Source of the DNA: an uncultured Saprospiraceae bacterium
GTDB taxonomy: Bacteria > Bacteroidota > Bacteroidia > Chitinophagales > Saprospiraceae
Reading direction: 5' to 3'
Length of the DNA: 41,331 nt
Assembly: GCA_937997635.1 (NCBI GenBank)
Contig: CALLFA010000034.1
Span: forward strand, 1-41,331
Below the pieces are notes generated by a model. That model searched no databases, was not told the DNA's origin, and worked only from the letters and a program-made list of their open reading frames with translations. This document shows, one piece after another, positions 27,205 through 35,619 of the stretch; position 1 is the first letter of the stretch, and the number at the start of each line of letters is the position of its first letter. The position numbers and the translations under genes are program-made.

Positions 27205-27388
27205 GCCCTAGATAGTTAAAGATCTCAATCTGTAGTATAGATGAGATTGTTACAAAAAAGTTATGCCTAAAATGAGAATAATTTTAAACTTTATTTGCAT
27301 TTATTTTCTAATTAATTGATTGTCAGACAAATAGAATATAGTTATTTTTCGTTTTTACTTTTGACTCGGACTGTTTATACGGTAAAAT
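27175..27388 (-). repeat. Duplicated promoter region, copy 2 (sigma operon)
   Basis: Counterpart of 22309-22525. It covers the first ten codons of the sigma gene and ~185 bases upstream. The conserved upstream blocks beyond the promoter boxes could include an operator. The remaining stretch to 27544 (27389-27544) shows nothing I can support. Confidence 0.88.
27235..27267 (-). promoter_or_regulatory. Candidate ECF-type promoter, copy 2 (sigma operon)
   Basis: Minus strand: GGCATAACTT, 15 bases, ATCTATAC, about 30 bases before the sigma start codon. It is shared with the copy ahead of CHAT paralogue 1. No TAnnTTTG box with correct spacing is seen here, supporting a non-housekeeping promoter. 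Confidence 0.4.
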
Positions 27389-27544
27389 AGTAATGAATTG
27401 CGTGAATTGTAAGCAGATTTGGTTTTGAAAATACATTCCTTCTTTGCTATTAAGTAGAACTAAGTATACTATGTTACCTTCATTTGAGAGTTAAACATCG
27501 ATGAGTTGACGGTAATATATTATTCTTATCTGCCAGCTCAAGGA

Positions 27545-27647
27545 TTAAGACATCATTGCATGAGTAACATGTCTTCTCAACAGGATCGAACAAACGAGTC
27601 CGATAAAACTAATTGCCGCTAAAACCAAGTACACATGCTGATGCCCC
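27545..27647 (-). other. Out-of-frame C-terminal tail of the MFS transporter
   Basis: If one G is removed from the GGGG run (plus-strand C run at 27644-27647), the transporter frame continues for 32 more codons, giving HQHVYLVLAAISFIGLVCSI and a basic end before TAA at 27545-27547. This supplies the missing twelfth membrane helix and would make a 427-residue protein. In the frame as given the protein stops after 11 unrelated residues. Confidence 0.8.
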
Positions 27648-28829
27648 AACAACCCCAGGCGATCCATCCAATAAAAGTCCGATCAACGGCCCCATAAAAA
27701 TATCAGGGGTATAGCCTATAAATGAAACAGCCCCTACGGCTGTACCTGTCAATGCAAGCGGAATCTTACCTTCATGGATCACCGCAAAGTATAGCACACG
27801 AGCAGAGTAAATACCTATTGAGGTCAATACGATTGCGAGAAAGAAAAAGAAGGTAGCATTAGCATTGATTAAGCCCGAAGCAAAGAGTAAAGAGCCAATG
27901 ATTACAATACCAAAACTTAAAATCAATACGGATGATGCTTTGGTTTTGTCGGCTAGGATTCCGATGATGATGCCAATGACAGGTCTCATATACAGTGATA
28001 GTGTTCCTACTTTTGCAGAGTTTACCTGATCGTAACCCATCACTTCATTTGCTGTCAAAGAGAAGATGTCTGTAACCTTGTATCCACAATAGGCACATAA
28101 TATGATAATGGCCAGCAACCACACAAAAGGAAGTTTGGTAATTCCGCTCAAATTCTCATTTGAAAAAGTTGCATTTGTTTTATTGCTTGGTTGAAGATGT
28201 TTGACGTCTTGTTTTAAAAATAAAAAGACAAGTAGTGCAATGGCCAAAGTAATGTATGTAGACGCCAATACTACTCCTCTAAATGCTTCTTGCTTATCTG
28301 CGATTGTGGCTTTGTCCAAATCAACAGTCATCACAAGGCCATAGATAATGACACCCAATGCGCCAATCGAAGCAGAGACAGCACCTCTGCCTCCATCAAG
28401 AAATCCAAAGGCTCTACCTTGCTTCTTATTTCCACCCCATATGCGTGTGGCCTTAATCATTGCTCCCCATAAAAGGAATATAGTCGTAAATCCCCAATAG
28501 CCGTAGAGCATTCTTAATTGAGTATAACTAGGGTAGGTGGCAAGATAAAATCCTCCCAAACCTGTGAGTACCAGTGCAGAGACTATGAGCAGTCTAGGTT
28601 CTAGCTTATCTGCCAAAACGCCTCCAAATAAGTAAGAAGCGAAAGCAACTATGCCATACACAGAAAAACAAAACCCTAATTGTGTGTTGTCTAACTGATA
28701 AACATCTAAATACGTCGGTCTGAAAATTCTTACCAATACGAATGGTAGAAAGAATACTGCTTCTCCTGAAAGCACTAATAAAATAATAGTAAGAAATCTG
28801 TTTGATCTTTTCTCTTTGATAGTGTACAA
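27609..28829 (-). CDS. MFS transporter, C-terminus frameshifted
   Basis: A 406-residue major facilitator superfamily protein with about eleven visible membrane helices. The N-terminal half shows VYGIVAFASYLFGGVLADKL, the loop 2-3 type motif, and FGFLDGGRGAVSASIGALG; the second half has MRPVIGIIIGILADK. The final helix is missing because of a one-base difference at a GGGG run near 27644-27647. Substrate is unknown; position next to carbohydrate-oxidising genes, though on the opposite strand, suggests a sugar or sugar acid. No promoter recognised. Confidence 0.85.
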   Translation of the reverse strand: MYTIKEKRSNRFLTIILLVLSGEAVFFLPFVLVRIFRPTYLDVYQLDNTQLGFCFSVYGIVAFASYLFGGVLADKLEPRLLIVSALVLTGLGGFYLATYPSYTQLRMLYGYWGFTTIFLLWGAMIKATRIWGGNKKQGRAFGFLDGGRGAVSASIGALGVIIYGLVMTVDLDKATIADKQEAFRGVVLASTYITLAIALLVFLFLKQDVKHLQPSNKTNATFSNENLSGITKLPFVWLLAIIILCAYCGYKVTDIFSLTANEVMGYDQVNSAKVGTLSLYMRPVIGIIIGILADKTKASSVLILSFGIVIIGSLLFASGLINANATFFFFLAIVLTSIGIYSARVLYFAVIHEGKIPLALTGTAVGAVSFIGYTPDIFMGPLIGLLLDGSPGVVGASACVLGFSGN

Positions 28830-28875
28830 GGTAATAAAACAACGAAGACTTTGAGTCTATTTATAAATTTCTTAC

Positions 28876-28888
28876 GCCCTTTCAGGGC
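28876..28888 (-). repeat. Short palindromic repeat, element 1
   Basis: Minus strand reads GCCC-TGAAA-GGGC followed by GTAAG: a 4-base stem around a TGAAA loop. It forms an outer inverted pair with the element at 29114-29126. Confidence 0.7.
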
Positions 28889-28931
28889 TTATGTTTTGAA
28901 ATAGTTGTTTTAAGCAAGCGTTGTACCCTTG

Positions 28932-28944
28932 GCCCTTACAGGGC
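28932..28944 (-). repeat. Short palindromic repeat, element 2
   Basis: Minus strand reads GCCC-TGTAA-GGGC, preceded by AAATTGTGCAAAA. It forms an inner inverted pair with the element at 29046-29058, which is preceded by AAATTGTGATA. Confidence 0.7.
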
Positions 28945-29045
28945 TTTTGCACAATTTGTTTTGGTAAAAAAATCGAATTAAGACGAAACGTGAACAATCA
29001 ATTATCTTATTATTATTGATATAAATTGCTTGGTAAATTGTGATA

Positions 29046-29102
29046 GCCCTGAAAGGGCGCAAAGCATATAGCCAATGGCAACGCCATTGGTATGATGTCA
29101 TA
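29046..29102 (+). repeat. Compound hairpin repeat, element 3
   Basis: GCCC-TGAAA-GGGC (29046-29058), a linker containing AGCATATAGCC, then CCAATGGC-AAC-GCCATTGG (29072-29090), then TATGA-TG-TCATA (29091-29102). The first two hairpins and the linker recur in altered form at 41220-41264. Confidence 0.75.
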
Positions 29103-29113
29103 ATTGTGCTACA

Positions 29114-29126
29114 GCCCTGAAGGGGC
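29114..29126 (+). repeat. Short palindromic repeat, element 4
   Basis: GCCC-TGAAG-GGGC followed by GTAAG. Inverted partner of element 1. Apart from elements 1-4, the 28830-29373 gap holds no gene or further structure I can support. Confidence 0.7.
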
Positions 29127-29373
29127 GTAAGCTAATTTTGCTTAAACCCATTTATATTTTTCATCATATTTTAATTTGTATTTCCGAACAGCGCGATATC
29201 AAGACTGGAGATACTGTTCATGCAAAAAGCCAGAGTCAGCTATAGCTCACACCTTGTTCCATACATTAGGTGGACTTATCTTATTTCATAATTGATATTA
29301 AGTCAGTGTAAAGAATTAAATTATTCAATCAATTTTCATTATATAGTTATATTGGAATAATAAATCGCAATAA

Positions 29374-31074
29374 ATGGCCAATTACAATATTGACGCAAAA
29401 AAAGAACTCACCTATGATGCCATCGTAATCGGTTCAGGAATAAGTGGTGGCTGGGCAGCTAAGGAACTTTGCGGAAAAGGACTAAAAACCTTAGTGCTTG
29501 AACGGGGAAGAATCGTAGAACATGTCGTCGATTATCCGACAATGAATCTAGATCCGTGGGATACGGAATTGCGCGGCGGCATTACACCTGAACAACAAAA
29601 GAAGCATTATAAGGCTGTTCGATCTGGATGGATTGGGACAGATACTGCACATTTTTATGCTGATGATGAGGCCAATCCTTACACGGAAAAAAAACCATTT
29701 CTATGGTTGCGTGCACATCAAATGGGTGGCAGATCTTTGTTATGGGGCAAACAAACCTACAGATGGAGCGATCTTGATTTTGAAGCTAATGCTAAAGATG
29801 GGCATGGTGTCGATTGGCCTATTCGATATAGGGACATAGAGCCTTGGTATACTTATGTAGAAAAGTTTGCTGGCATCAGTGGAGAACCTTTAGGTTTGCC
29901 TCAATTGCCCGATAGCCATTTTCTCCCACCTATGGAACTTAACTGTGTGGAGAAGCATGTGAAAAACAGAATTGAAAAAAACTTTCCTGGTCGTCATTTA
30001 ATTATAGGCAGATGTGCACATTTGACTGTACCTCATAATGGCAGGGGACAATGCCAATACAGAAATCGCTGTGGTCGTGGCTGCCCTTACGGCGCTTATT
30101 TTAGTAGTAACTCAGCTACTTTACCGGCTGCAAATGCTTCTGGAAATTTGACGATAAGACCCTTTTCTATTGTGCAATCATTGATCTACGATGACAACAA
30201 AGAGAGAGTAACTGGCGTACGAATCATTGATGCAGAAACAAGTGAAGACATAGAATTTTCAGCTAAAATAATTTTTGTCAATGCCTCCACTTTAGGTAGC
30301 ACCCAAATTTTATTAAACTCTAAATCAAAACGATTTGAGAATGGACTCGGTAATGACAGTGGAGAGTTGGGACACAACTTAATGGATCATACCTATCGTG
30401 TAGGAGCCATTGGGAAAGTAGAAGGCTTTGATGATAAATATTATAAAGGAAGGCGTCCAAACGGTATTTATATTCCTCGCTATTGGAACATCAGTGAAGA
30501 AACAAAGACAGATAAATTTCTAAGAGGCTTTGGTTATCAGGGTGGTGGATATAGAGGAGGCAACGCAGCCAATACAGAATCCTTCGGGGCTGATTTTAAA
30601 GATAGTATATTAAAACCTGGCCCTTGGGAATTCTTTATTACGGGCTTTGCGGAATGTTTGCCTTATCACGATAATCAAGTCAGTTTAAATACAGAGGTGT
30701 TGGATAAATGGGGACAGCCAACCCTCACCTTAGATGCTGAATTCAAAGAGAACGAAAAGGCAGCTAACAAACAAATTCAGGAAGATGCTGTAGACATGCT
30801 GCAACAGGCCGGTCTAAAAGACATCATAGGTTTTGATAATGAGCATCCTCCAGGATTTGGAGTGCACGAGATGGGAACAGCACGTATGGGGCACGATCCA
30901 AAGACCTCGGTGTTAAATAAGTTTAACCAAGTACATGCTGCTAAAAATGTATTCGTCACCGATGGTGCATGTATGACCTCATCATCTTGTGTGAATCCGT
31001 CGCTAACCTATATGGCTATTACAGCAAGAGCCGCCAATCATGCTGTCTCTGAATTAAACAAACAAAATATCTAG
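29374..31074 (+). CDS. GMC-family oxidoreductase (FAD), likely sugar 3-dehydrogenase large subunit
   Basis: A 566-residue GMC oxidoreductase. FAD-binding motif AIVIGSGISGGWAAKELCGK at residues ~15-34; GGRSLLWGKQTYRWS matches the second family signature; CRNRCGRGCPYGAYFSS-type cysteine-rich region lies mid-protein (cysteines in QCQYRNRCGRGCPYGAYF); the C-terminal catalytic region is SCVNPSLTYMAITARAANHA, with the conserved His in HEMGTARMG. No signal peptide: in related glucoside 3-dehydrogenases and gluconate dehydrogenases the large subunit is exported by a Tat-tagged small subunit, and exactly such a gene begins two bases after this stop codon. Likely role: oxidation of a sugar or glycoside hydroxyl in the periplasm, passing electrons to a cytochrome. 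Confidence 0.9.
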   Translation: MANYNIDAKKELTYDAIVIGSGISGGWAAKELCGKGLKTLVLERGRIVEHVVDYPTMNLDPWDTELRGGITPEQQKKHYKAVRSGWIGTDTAHFYADDEANPYTEKKPFLWLRAHQMGGRSLLWGKQTYRWSDLDFEANAKDGHGVDWPIRYRDIEPWYTYVEKFAGISGEPLGLPQLPDSHFLPPMELNCVEKHVKNRIEKNFPGRHLIIGRCAHLTVPHNGRGQCQYRNRCGRGCPYGAYFSSNSATLPAANASGNLTIRPFSIVQSLIYDDNKERVTGVRIIDAETSEDIEFSAKIIFVNASTLGSTQILLNSKSKRFENGLGNDSGELGHNLMDHTYRVGAIGKVEGFDDKYYKGRRPNGIYIPRYWNISEETKTDKFLRGFGYQGGGYRGGNAANTESFGADFKDSILKPGPWEFFITGFAECLPYHDNQVSLNTEVLDKWGQPTLTLDAEFKENEKAANKQIQEDAVDMLQQAGLKDIIGFDNEHPPGFGVHEMGTARMGHDPKTSVLNKFNQVHAAKNVFVTDGACMTSSSCVNPSLTYMAITARAANHAVSELNKQNI

Positions 31075-31076
31075 TC

Positions 31077-31670
31077 ATGGATAGAAGAAACGCACTCAAA
31101 AACTCAGGTCTTTTAGCTGGTACGGCAATCGCAATGCCAGGTCTTTTGTCACTCTTGCAATCGTGTAAAAGCGAATCTCGACTAGGATGGCAACCGTCGT
31201 TTTTTACTGAAGATGAAGCGACAACTATTTCCATGCTGGTAGACATGATTTTACCTCGTACAGATACACCAGGAGCATTAGATGTCAACGTCGATGTTTT
31301 CATAGACAAGGTCATAGCCCAGAGTTATACTAAAAAAGACCAACAAAAGATGCGAGATGACATAGCCGCATTCAATGAAGGTTGTAAAACTAATTTTGGA
31401 AAAGTATTCCATGAATTAACTGAAGACAAACGTATTGCTGTTTTGCAAGCTGCAGAAAAATCCAACGCTAAGTTTAATCCAGGCATTTGGGGTAAGAGTA
31501 TCGGTGAGCAAGAATCCATTGGCTTTTATCGCTCTCTAAAGGCAACTGCGATTTGGGCTTATATAACCTCTGAAGAAATTGGCAAAACCGTGTTGAGTTA
31601 TGATCCAATACCAGGGAAATTTCAGGCATGTATTCCTGTTGGTGATGTTGGGAATAAATGGACTTTTTAA
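31077..31670 (+). CDS. Gluconate 2-dehydrogenase subunit 3-like protein
   Basis: A 197-residue small subunit of the gluconate 2-dehydrogenase subunit 3 family. It begins MDRRNALKNSGLLAGTAIAM, with a twin-arginine motif, and has a lipobox-like LLSLLQSC, so it is probably a Tat-exported lipoprotein. The body contains FFTEDEATTISMLVDMILPR, the family's core helix, and ends with GKFQACIPVGDVGNKWTF. It lies two bases after the GMC gene, so the two are translationally coupled and presumably form one complex. Confidence 0.9.
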   Translation: MDRRNALKNSGLLAGTAIAMPGLLSLLQSCKSESRLGWQPSFFTEDEATTISMLVDMILPRTDTPGALDVNVDVFIDKVIAQSYTKKDQQKMRDDIAAFNEGCKTNFGKVFHELTEDKRIAVLQAAEKSNAKFNPGIWGKSIGEQESIGFYRSLKATAIWAYITSEEIGKTVLSYDPIPGKFQACIPVGDVGNKWTF

Positions 31671-32086
31671 TGACTTCACTTTGTAATTAATAATGGCGAT
31701 TGAATAATGTTGAGTGTTGAATGAAGCTTTTTTGTTTAAAAAAAACATTTCTCATATTAGACGAAGTGTTGGTTTAAAAAGTGATCAGTTTATTCGAAAA
31801 ATAAGTACAAAATTCTAATGAACAAATGCACAATTGTGAGTTTACAACTTACAGTAAAATATGATTCTTTTTTTTATCATAATCACAGATCGACCTGCAG
31901 CAGAAACAACAAATGTATTTTATTTTACAATTCAAGATTTAAGTTTAATTTTTCATTTAATTCATTGAAGTCATCTTCCGTTGTACATCGACTTGCCTTT
32001 ACCTAAATCTATAATTAATCATTTTTAAACTATCTAGCACCCAGCTCTTAACAGCTAATACCTAAAAAGTTACTATCTTAATATTG
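31671..32086. other. Gene-free stretch, nothing recognised
   Basis: About 416 AT-rich bases between the GMC/subunit 3 pair and the cytochrome gene. The longest ORF here (31818-32006) has low-complexity, non-family composition and is not credible. No hairpin followed by T tract and no clear promoter were seen. Confidence 0.5.
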
Positions 32087-34804
32087 ATGACAAATAACTA
32101 CTTGTTCTTATCGTTAATCATTGGTTTAATTGTATTAACAATATGGTCCTGCCAAGAGACTAGCAATTCAATTGATCCTTCTCCCAGCCTATTATTACCA
32201 TTATCCGCAATTGCAGAATACGAAAGCAACATCGACCATAAAGGCATAATCAATAATCTTGATGATGACAGTTACCGCAAAGGACAACAGATATATGCAA
32301 ATGCCTGCTTCTCATGCCATGGCAATATCGACGAAGTTGGCAGTATACCTAATTCAGTAAAGTTTTGGCAGGACTCCTTAAGGCATGGTTCAGACCCATA
32401 TGCGATGTATGAAACCTTGACGAGAGGTTTTGGCTTGATGCCTGCACAAGTAAATTTAGTACCTCAAGAAAAACATGCAGTGATTCATTTTATTCGAGAA
32501 AAATATTTAAAAGAGTACAACCCAAATCAATATTTTGACATTACCGAAAATTATTTAAATCAGCTCCCAACTGGAAATATTGAAGGTCCTGCAGCATCCG
32601 AATATCAACCTTGGGTCAATATGGATTACGGTCCGATTCTAATAAACACATATGAATTATCAGATAGTAGTGCCGCCCCAAGAGAGATATCAGGAGGGCC
32701 ATCTCCATTAGCAAATGAAGAGTCTTATGTCGATATGAATTTTGCTTATAAAGGTCATGCGATCAGATTGGATGAAGGGGAGGGAGGTGTTGCAAAAGGC
32801 AACGCTTGGGTATTGTTTGATCAAGACCTGATGCGTGTCGCAGGCGTATGGACTGGTGAAGGCTTTATCGATTGGGCAGCAATCCTTATGAATGAACGAC
32901 ACAACATTTCACCAAGAACAGTTGGCGATGTACACTATGAAAATCCTGTGGCTCCCGGTTGGGCTAATCCCAAAACTGGAACTTGGGATGACCCTCGATT
33001 TCAAGCAGTTGATGGTCGAAAATTCGGTCCGCTACCAAAAGAGTGGACACACTACAAAGGACAGTATCGATATGAAAATAAGGTAGTGCTGTCCTATACG
33101 GTAGGCAACGCACAGGTGTTAGAGAGCTTTGGTGTCGAAAACGAAACTTGTTTTACCAGAACATTAAATATCATTGGTGGAGACACTCCATTAAACATGA
33201 GGGTCGCACCTTCAACAACTTCAGTTAGCTACATAGGTAATGATGTGGCAGTTAAAAAAGAAGGAGGCTTTTATGTCATGAAAGTTTCAGCAAATAAAGA
33301 AGTAAAAGTCAAATTATTTGTCTCAAGAGAAGGAGGTAAACTAACTACATTAACAAGCAATGAAACTCGTAATCCAGAAGATTTGAATAAATACCTGACT
33401 GGGGGGCCAACACAATATGCTCAAGTCATCCCTACACAACCAATCAAAGGAAATGATGAAGACGCTTATGCCATCGACGTACTCACCTTACCCAATCCTA
33501 ACCCATGGAATGCCCGTGTCAGACCTACAGGTATTGATTTTATACCAAACACCCAAGATGCATATGTCTGCACAATCGATGGTGAAGTTTGGAAAGTAAT
33601 CAATCTCACCAGCCAAGATGGTCCTATCCAATGGAAGCGAATTGCAACAGGTATGTTTCAACCTCTCGGTATTAAATATCATAACGAAGAACTTTATGTC
33701 GGCTGCCGAAATGAAATTGTAAAATTGGTAGATCTCAATGGCGATGAAGAAATAGATTTCTATCAAAGCTACAACAATGACCATCAAGTGTCCGATCATT
33801 TTCATGAATTTGCGATGGGATTGCAAGTAGATGAGAAGGATAATTTCTACTATGCCAAAAGTGCTCGCCATGCAAGAACAGCATTGATCCCTCAACACGG
33901 AACATTGATCAAAGTAAGCATGGATGGCAGCAAATCGGATATCATTGCCAAAGGTTTTCGCGCAGCCAATGGCGTGTGCATGAATCCCGATGGTTCATTC
34001 TTTGTCACTGATCAAGAAGGTCACTGGAATCCAATGAACAGGATAAACAGAGTCACCTCGGGAGGATTTTATGGCAACATGTACGGTTTTGGTGCACCAC
34101 CTGATACCACAGACCAAGCGATGCTCCAGCCATTGTGCTGGATAGATATGCGCATGGACAGATCGCCATCCGAACTCGTTTGGGCAGATACTGATCAGTG
34201 GGGAGAGCTCAATGGTCAATTGCTCAATCTTTCATATGGCTATGGTAAAATTTATGCTGTCTATCAAGAAGAGGTAAGCGGGCAAATGCAAGGTGGTATG
34301 ACTCCTCTGCCAATACCGCAAGCACCTACTGGTCTGGTGAGAGCAAGATTTCATCCGTCTGATGGGCAAATGTATGTTTGCGGTATGACAGCATGGGCAA
34401 CCAGTCAAGTACTCCAGCCTGGAGGTCTCTACCGCGTCCGCAAGACTAAGACAAAATTAAACCTGGCTACTTCCCTAAACACATTCAGTGATGGCATCAA
34501 GTTGAGTTTTCCAAATCGCTTTGATGAAGAAAGTGCCATTGATCCAAGCAATTATAGCATCCGTACTTGGCAATTAAAACGGACAAGTAGATATGGATCA
34601 AAACGCTATGACGAGAAGGAACTTACTATTTCAAATATTCATGTGATTGATAATAATGTGTACATACAGATTCCTGATTTATGTCCGACATGGATTATTG
34701 AAGTTGCATACGAACTTAAAGATGAGGATGGGGAATTATTTGATGGTTTGATTCATGGGAGTATTTATGTCTTGCCTGATGAGAGTGTTGAGAGGAGTAT
34801 TTGA
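32087..34804 (+). CDS. Cytochrome c / DUF6797 / propeller lipoprotein
   Basis: A 905-residue exported lipoprotein (signal LFLSLIIGLIVLTIWSC, ATG at 32087; a TTG one codon earlier is also open). Residues ~60-150 form a c-type cytochrome domain with the single haem-binding motif CFSCH (YANACFSCHGN) and a later Met ligand candidate in RGFGLMPAQ. The middle (~170-440) resembles DUF6797, with NAWVLFDQDLMRVAGVWTGE. The C-terminal part (~460-800) is a beta-propeller-like region with repeats such as RPTGIDFIPNTQDAYVCTID and PDGSFFVTDQEGHWN, as in PQQ/NHL-type sugar dehydrogenase domains. It is the natural electron acceptor, and perhaps an additional oxidoreductase, for the GMC enzyme upstream. Confidence 0.85.
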   Translation: MTNNYLFLSLIIGLIVLTIWSCQETSNSIDPSPSLLLPLSAIAEYESNIDHKGIINNLDDDSYRKGQQIYANACFSCHGNIDEVGSIPNSVKFWQDSLRHGSDPYAMYETLTRGFGLMPAQVNLVPQEKHAVIHFIREKYLKEYNPNQYFDITENYLNQLPTGNIEGPAASEYQPWVNMDYGPILINTYELSDSSAAPREISGGPSPLANEESYVDMNFAYKGHAIRLDEGEGGVAKGNAWVLFDQDLMRVAGVWTGEGFIDWAAILMNERHNISPRTVGDVHYENPVAPGWANPKTGTWDDPRFQAVDGRKFGPLPKEWTHYKGQYRYENKVVLSYTVGNAQVLESFGVENETCFTRTLNIIGGDTPLNMRVAPSTTSVSYIGNDVAVKKEGGFYVMKVSANKEVKVKLFVSREGGKLTTLTSNETRNPEDLNKYLTGGPTQYAQVIPTQPIKGNDEDAYAIDVLTLPNPNPWNARVRPTGIDFIPNTQDAYVCTIDGEVWKVINLTSQDGPIQWKRIATGMFQPLGIKYHNEELYVGCRNEIVKLVDLNGDEEIDFYQSYNNDHQVSDHFHEFAMGLQVDEKDNFYYAKSARHARTALIPQHGTLIKVSMDGSKSDIIAKGFRAANGVCMNPDGSFFVTDQEGHWNPMNRINRVTSGGFYGNMYGFGAPPDTTDQAMLQPLCWIDMRMDRSPSELVWADTDQWGELNGQLLNLSYGYGKIYAVYQEEVSGQMQGGMTPLPIPQAPTGLVRARFHPSDGQMYVCGMTAWATSQVLQPGGLYRVRKTKTKLNLATSLNTFSDGIKLSFPNRFDEESAIDPSNYSIRTWQLKRTSRYGSKRYDEKELTISNIHVIDNNVYIQIPDLCPTWIIEVAYELKDEDGELFDGLIHGSIYVLPDESVERSI

Positions 34805-34934
34805 ATGCTTAGGTGCTTTACGTCAATTACGAGGTATGAACTGAAATTGCTTTATTGCTTTTCAATCTCTATTCGTAACTTACTTTACATCTGGCACGAA
34901 TAGATTTAAAATCAAAATTAAGATTAAACGAATT

Positions 34935-35540
34935 ATGAGTAAAATAAATTTCATTGGAATAGTTGTCATTGTATTTACCCTGCTTGCTGCATGCAAGACA
35001 AACAACATCACAACAACTCAGGATATTATTGTATCTGATGAAAAACTATTTGAAAAAAACAATACAAATTGGTTTGAATCTGGAGATGCAGACTGGGAAT
35101 TTGCAAAAGGAGAATTAATCGGTACAGCGGCAGATGCAGCAGGCTTTGTGATGACAAAAAGCAAGTACAAAAATTTTGAGTTGACACTTGAGTTTCTGCC
35201 TGACAGCACAATAAATTCTGGTATTTACATTCGTTGTGACAGCATGACTATTTCTGCAATAGATTGCTATGAGCTCAACATATGGGATTTGCATTCGAAT
35301 CAAAAAAATCGGACAGGCTCAATTGTCACACGAGCTGAACCATTGGCATATGTAGAGACTTTAGATAAATGGAATTCATATAGAATCCGAATGTCTGACG
35401 ATCATATTGAAGCGTGGATAAATGGAGTGAAGACTGCCGACTTGTATGATGCCAAAAATACTGAGGGCTATATTGCATTACAGTCATCAGGAGAAGGTGT
35501 CATTAAATTCAAAAATGTGATTCTTAAAAATATTGAATAG
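34935..35540 (+). CDS. DUF1080 (3-keto-disaccharide hydrolase family) lipoprotein
   Basis: A 201-residue exported lipoprotein (FTLLAACKTN lipobox). The rest is one DUF1080 domain, a concanavalin-like sandwich: ADWEFAKGELIGTAADAAGF, NFELTLEFLPDSTINSGIYI, then the CYELNIWDLHS and DKWNSYRIRMSDDHIEAWIN segments with the typical strand order. Members of this family cleave 3-keto-glycosides or bind glycans. Location directly after a sugar-oxidising GMC/cytochrome set fits processing of 3-keto products in the periplasm. The following sulfatase begins 79 bases later. Confidence 0.87.
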   Translation: MSKINFIGIVVIVFTLLAACKTNNITTTQDIIVSDEKLFEKNNTNWFESGDADWEFAKGELIGTAADAAGFVMTKSKYKNFELTLEFLPDSTINSGIYIRCDSMTISAIDCYELNIWDLHSNQKNRTGSIVTRAEPLAYVETLDKWNSYRIRMSDDHIEAWINGVKTADLYDAKNTEGYIALQSSGEGVIKFKNVILKNIE

Positions 35541-35619
35541 GATAGCTTCTAACGATATAGTACATTTTCAATGCCAGATAAAATCAAGAGAAATTAACCT
35601 TTTCAAAATCATCCATTTT

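Noticed and set aside
28910-29101. 63-codon minus-strand ORF across the palindromic repeats
   Set aside because: Its sequence is simply translated repeat DNA; no other support.
28876-29126. CRISPR array
   Set aside because: Repeats are 13 bases, palindromic, in both orientations and unevenly spaced; there are no cas genes.
31818-32006. 62-codon ORF in the gap before the cytochrome gene
   Set aside because: Low-complexity Ser/Asn/Phe composition, no promoter, no recognisable domain.
33488-33898. 136-codon minus-strand ORF opposite the cytochrome/propeller gene
   Set aside because: Entirely inside a strongly supported coding gene and without any domain of its own.
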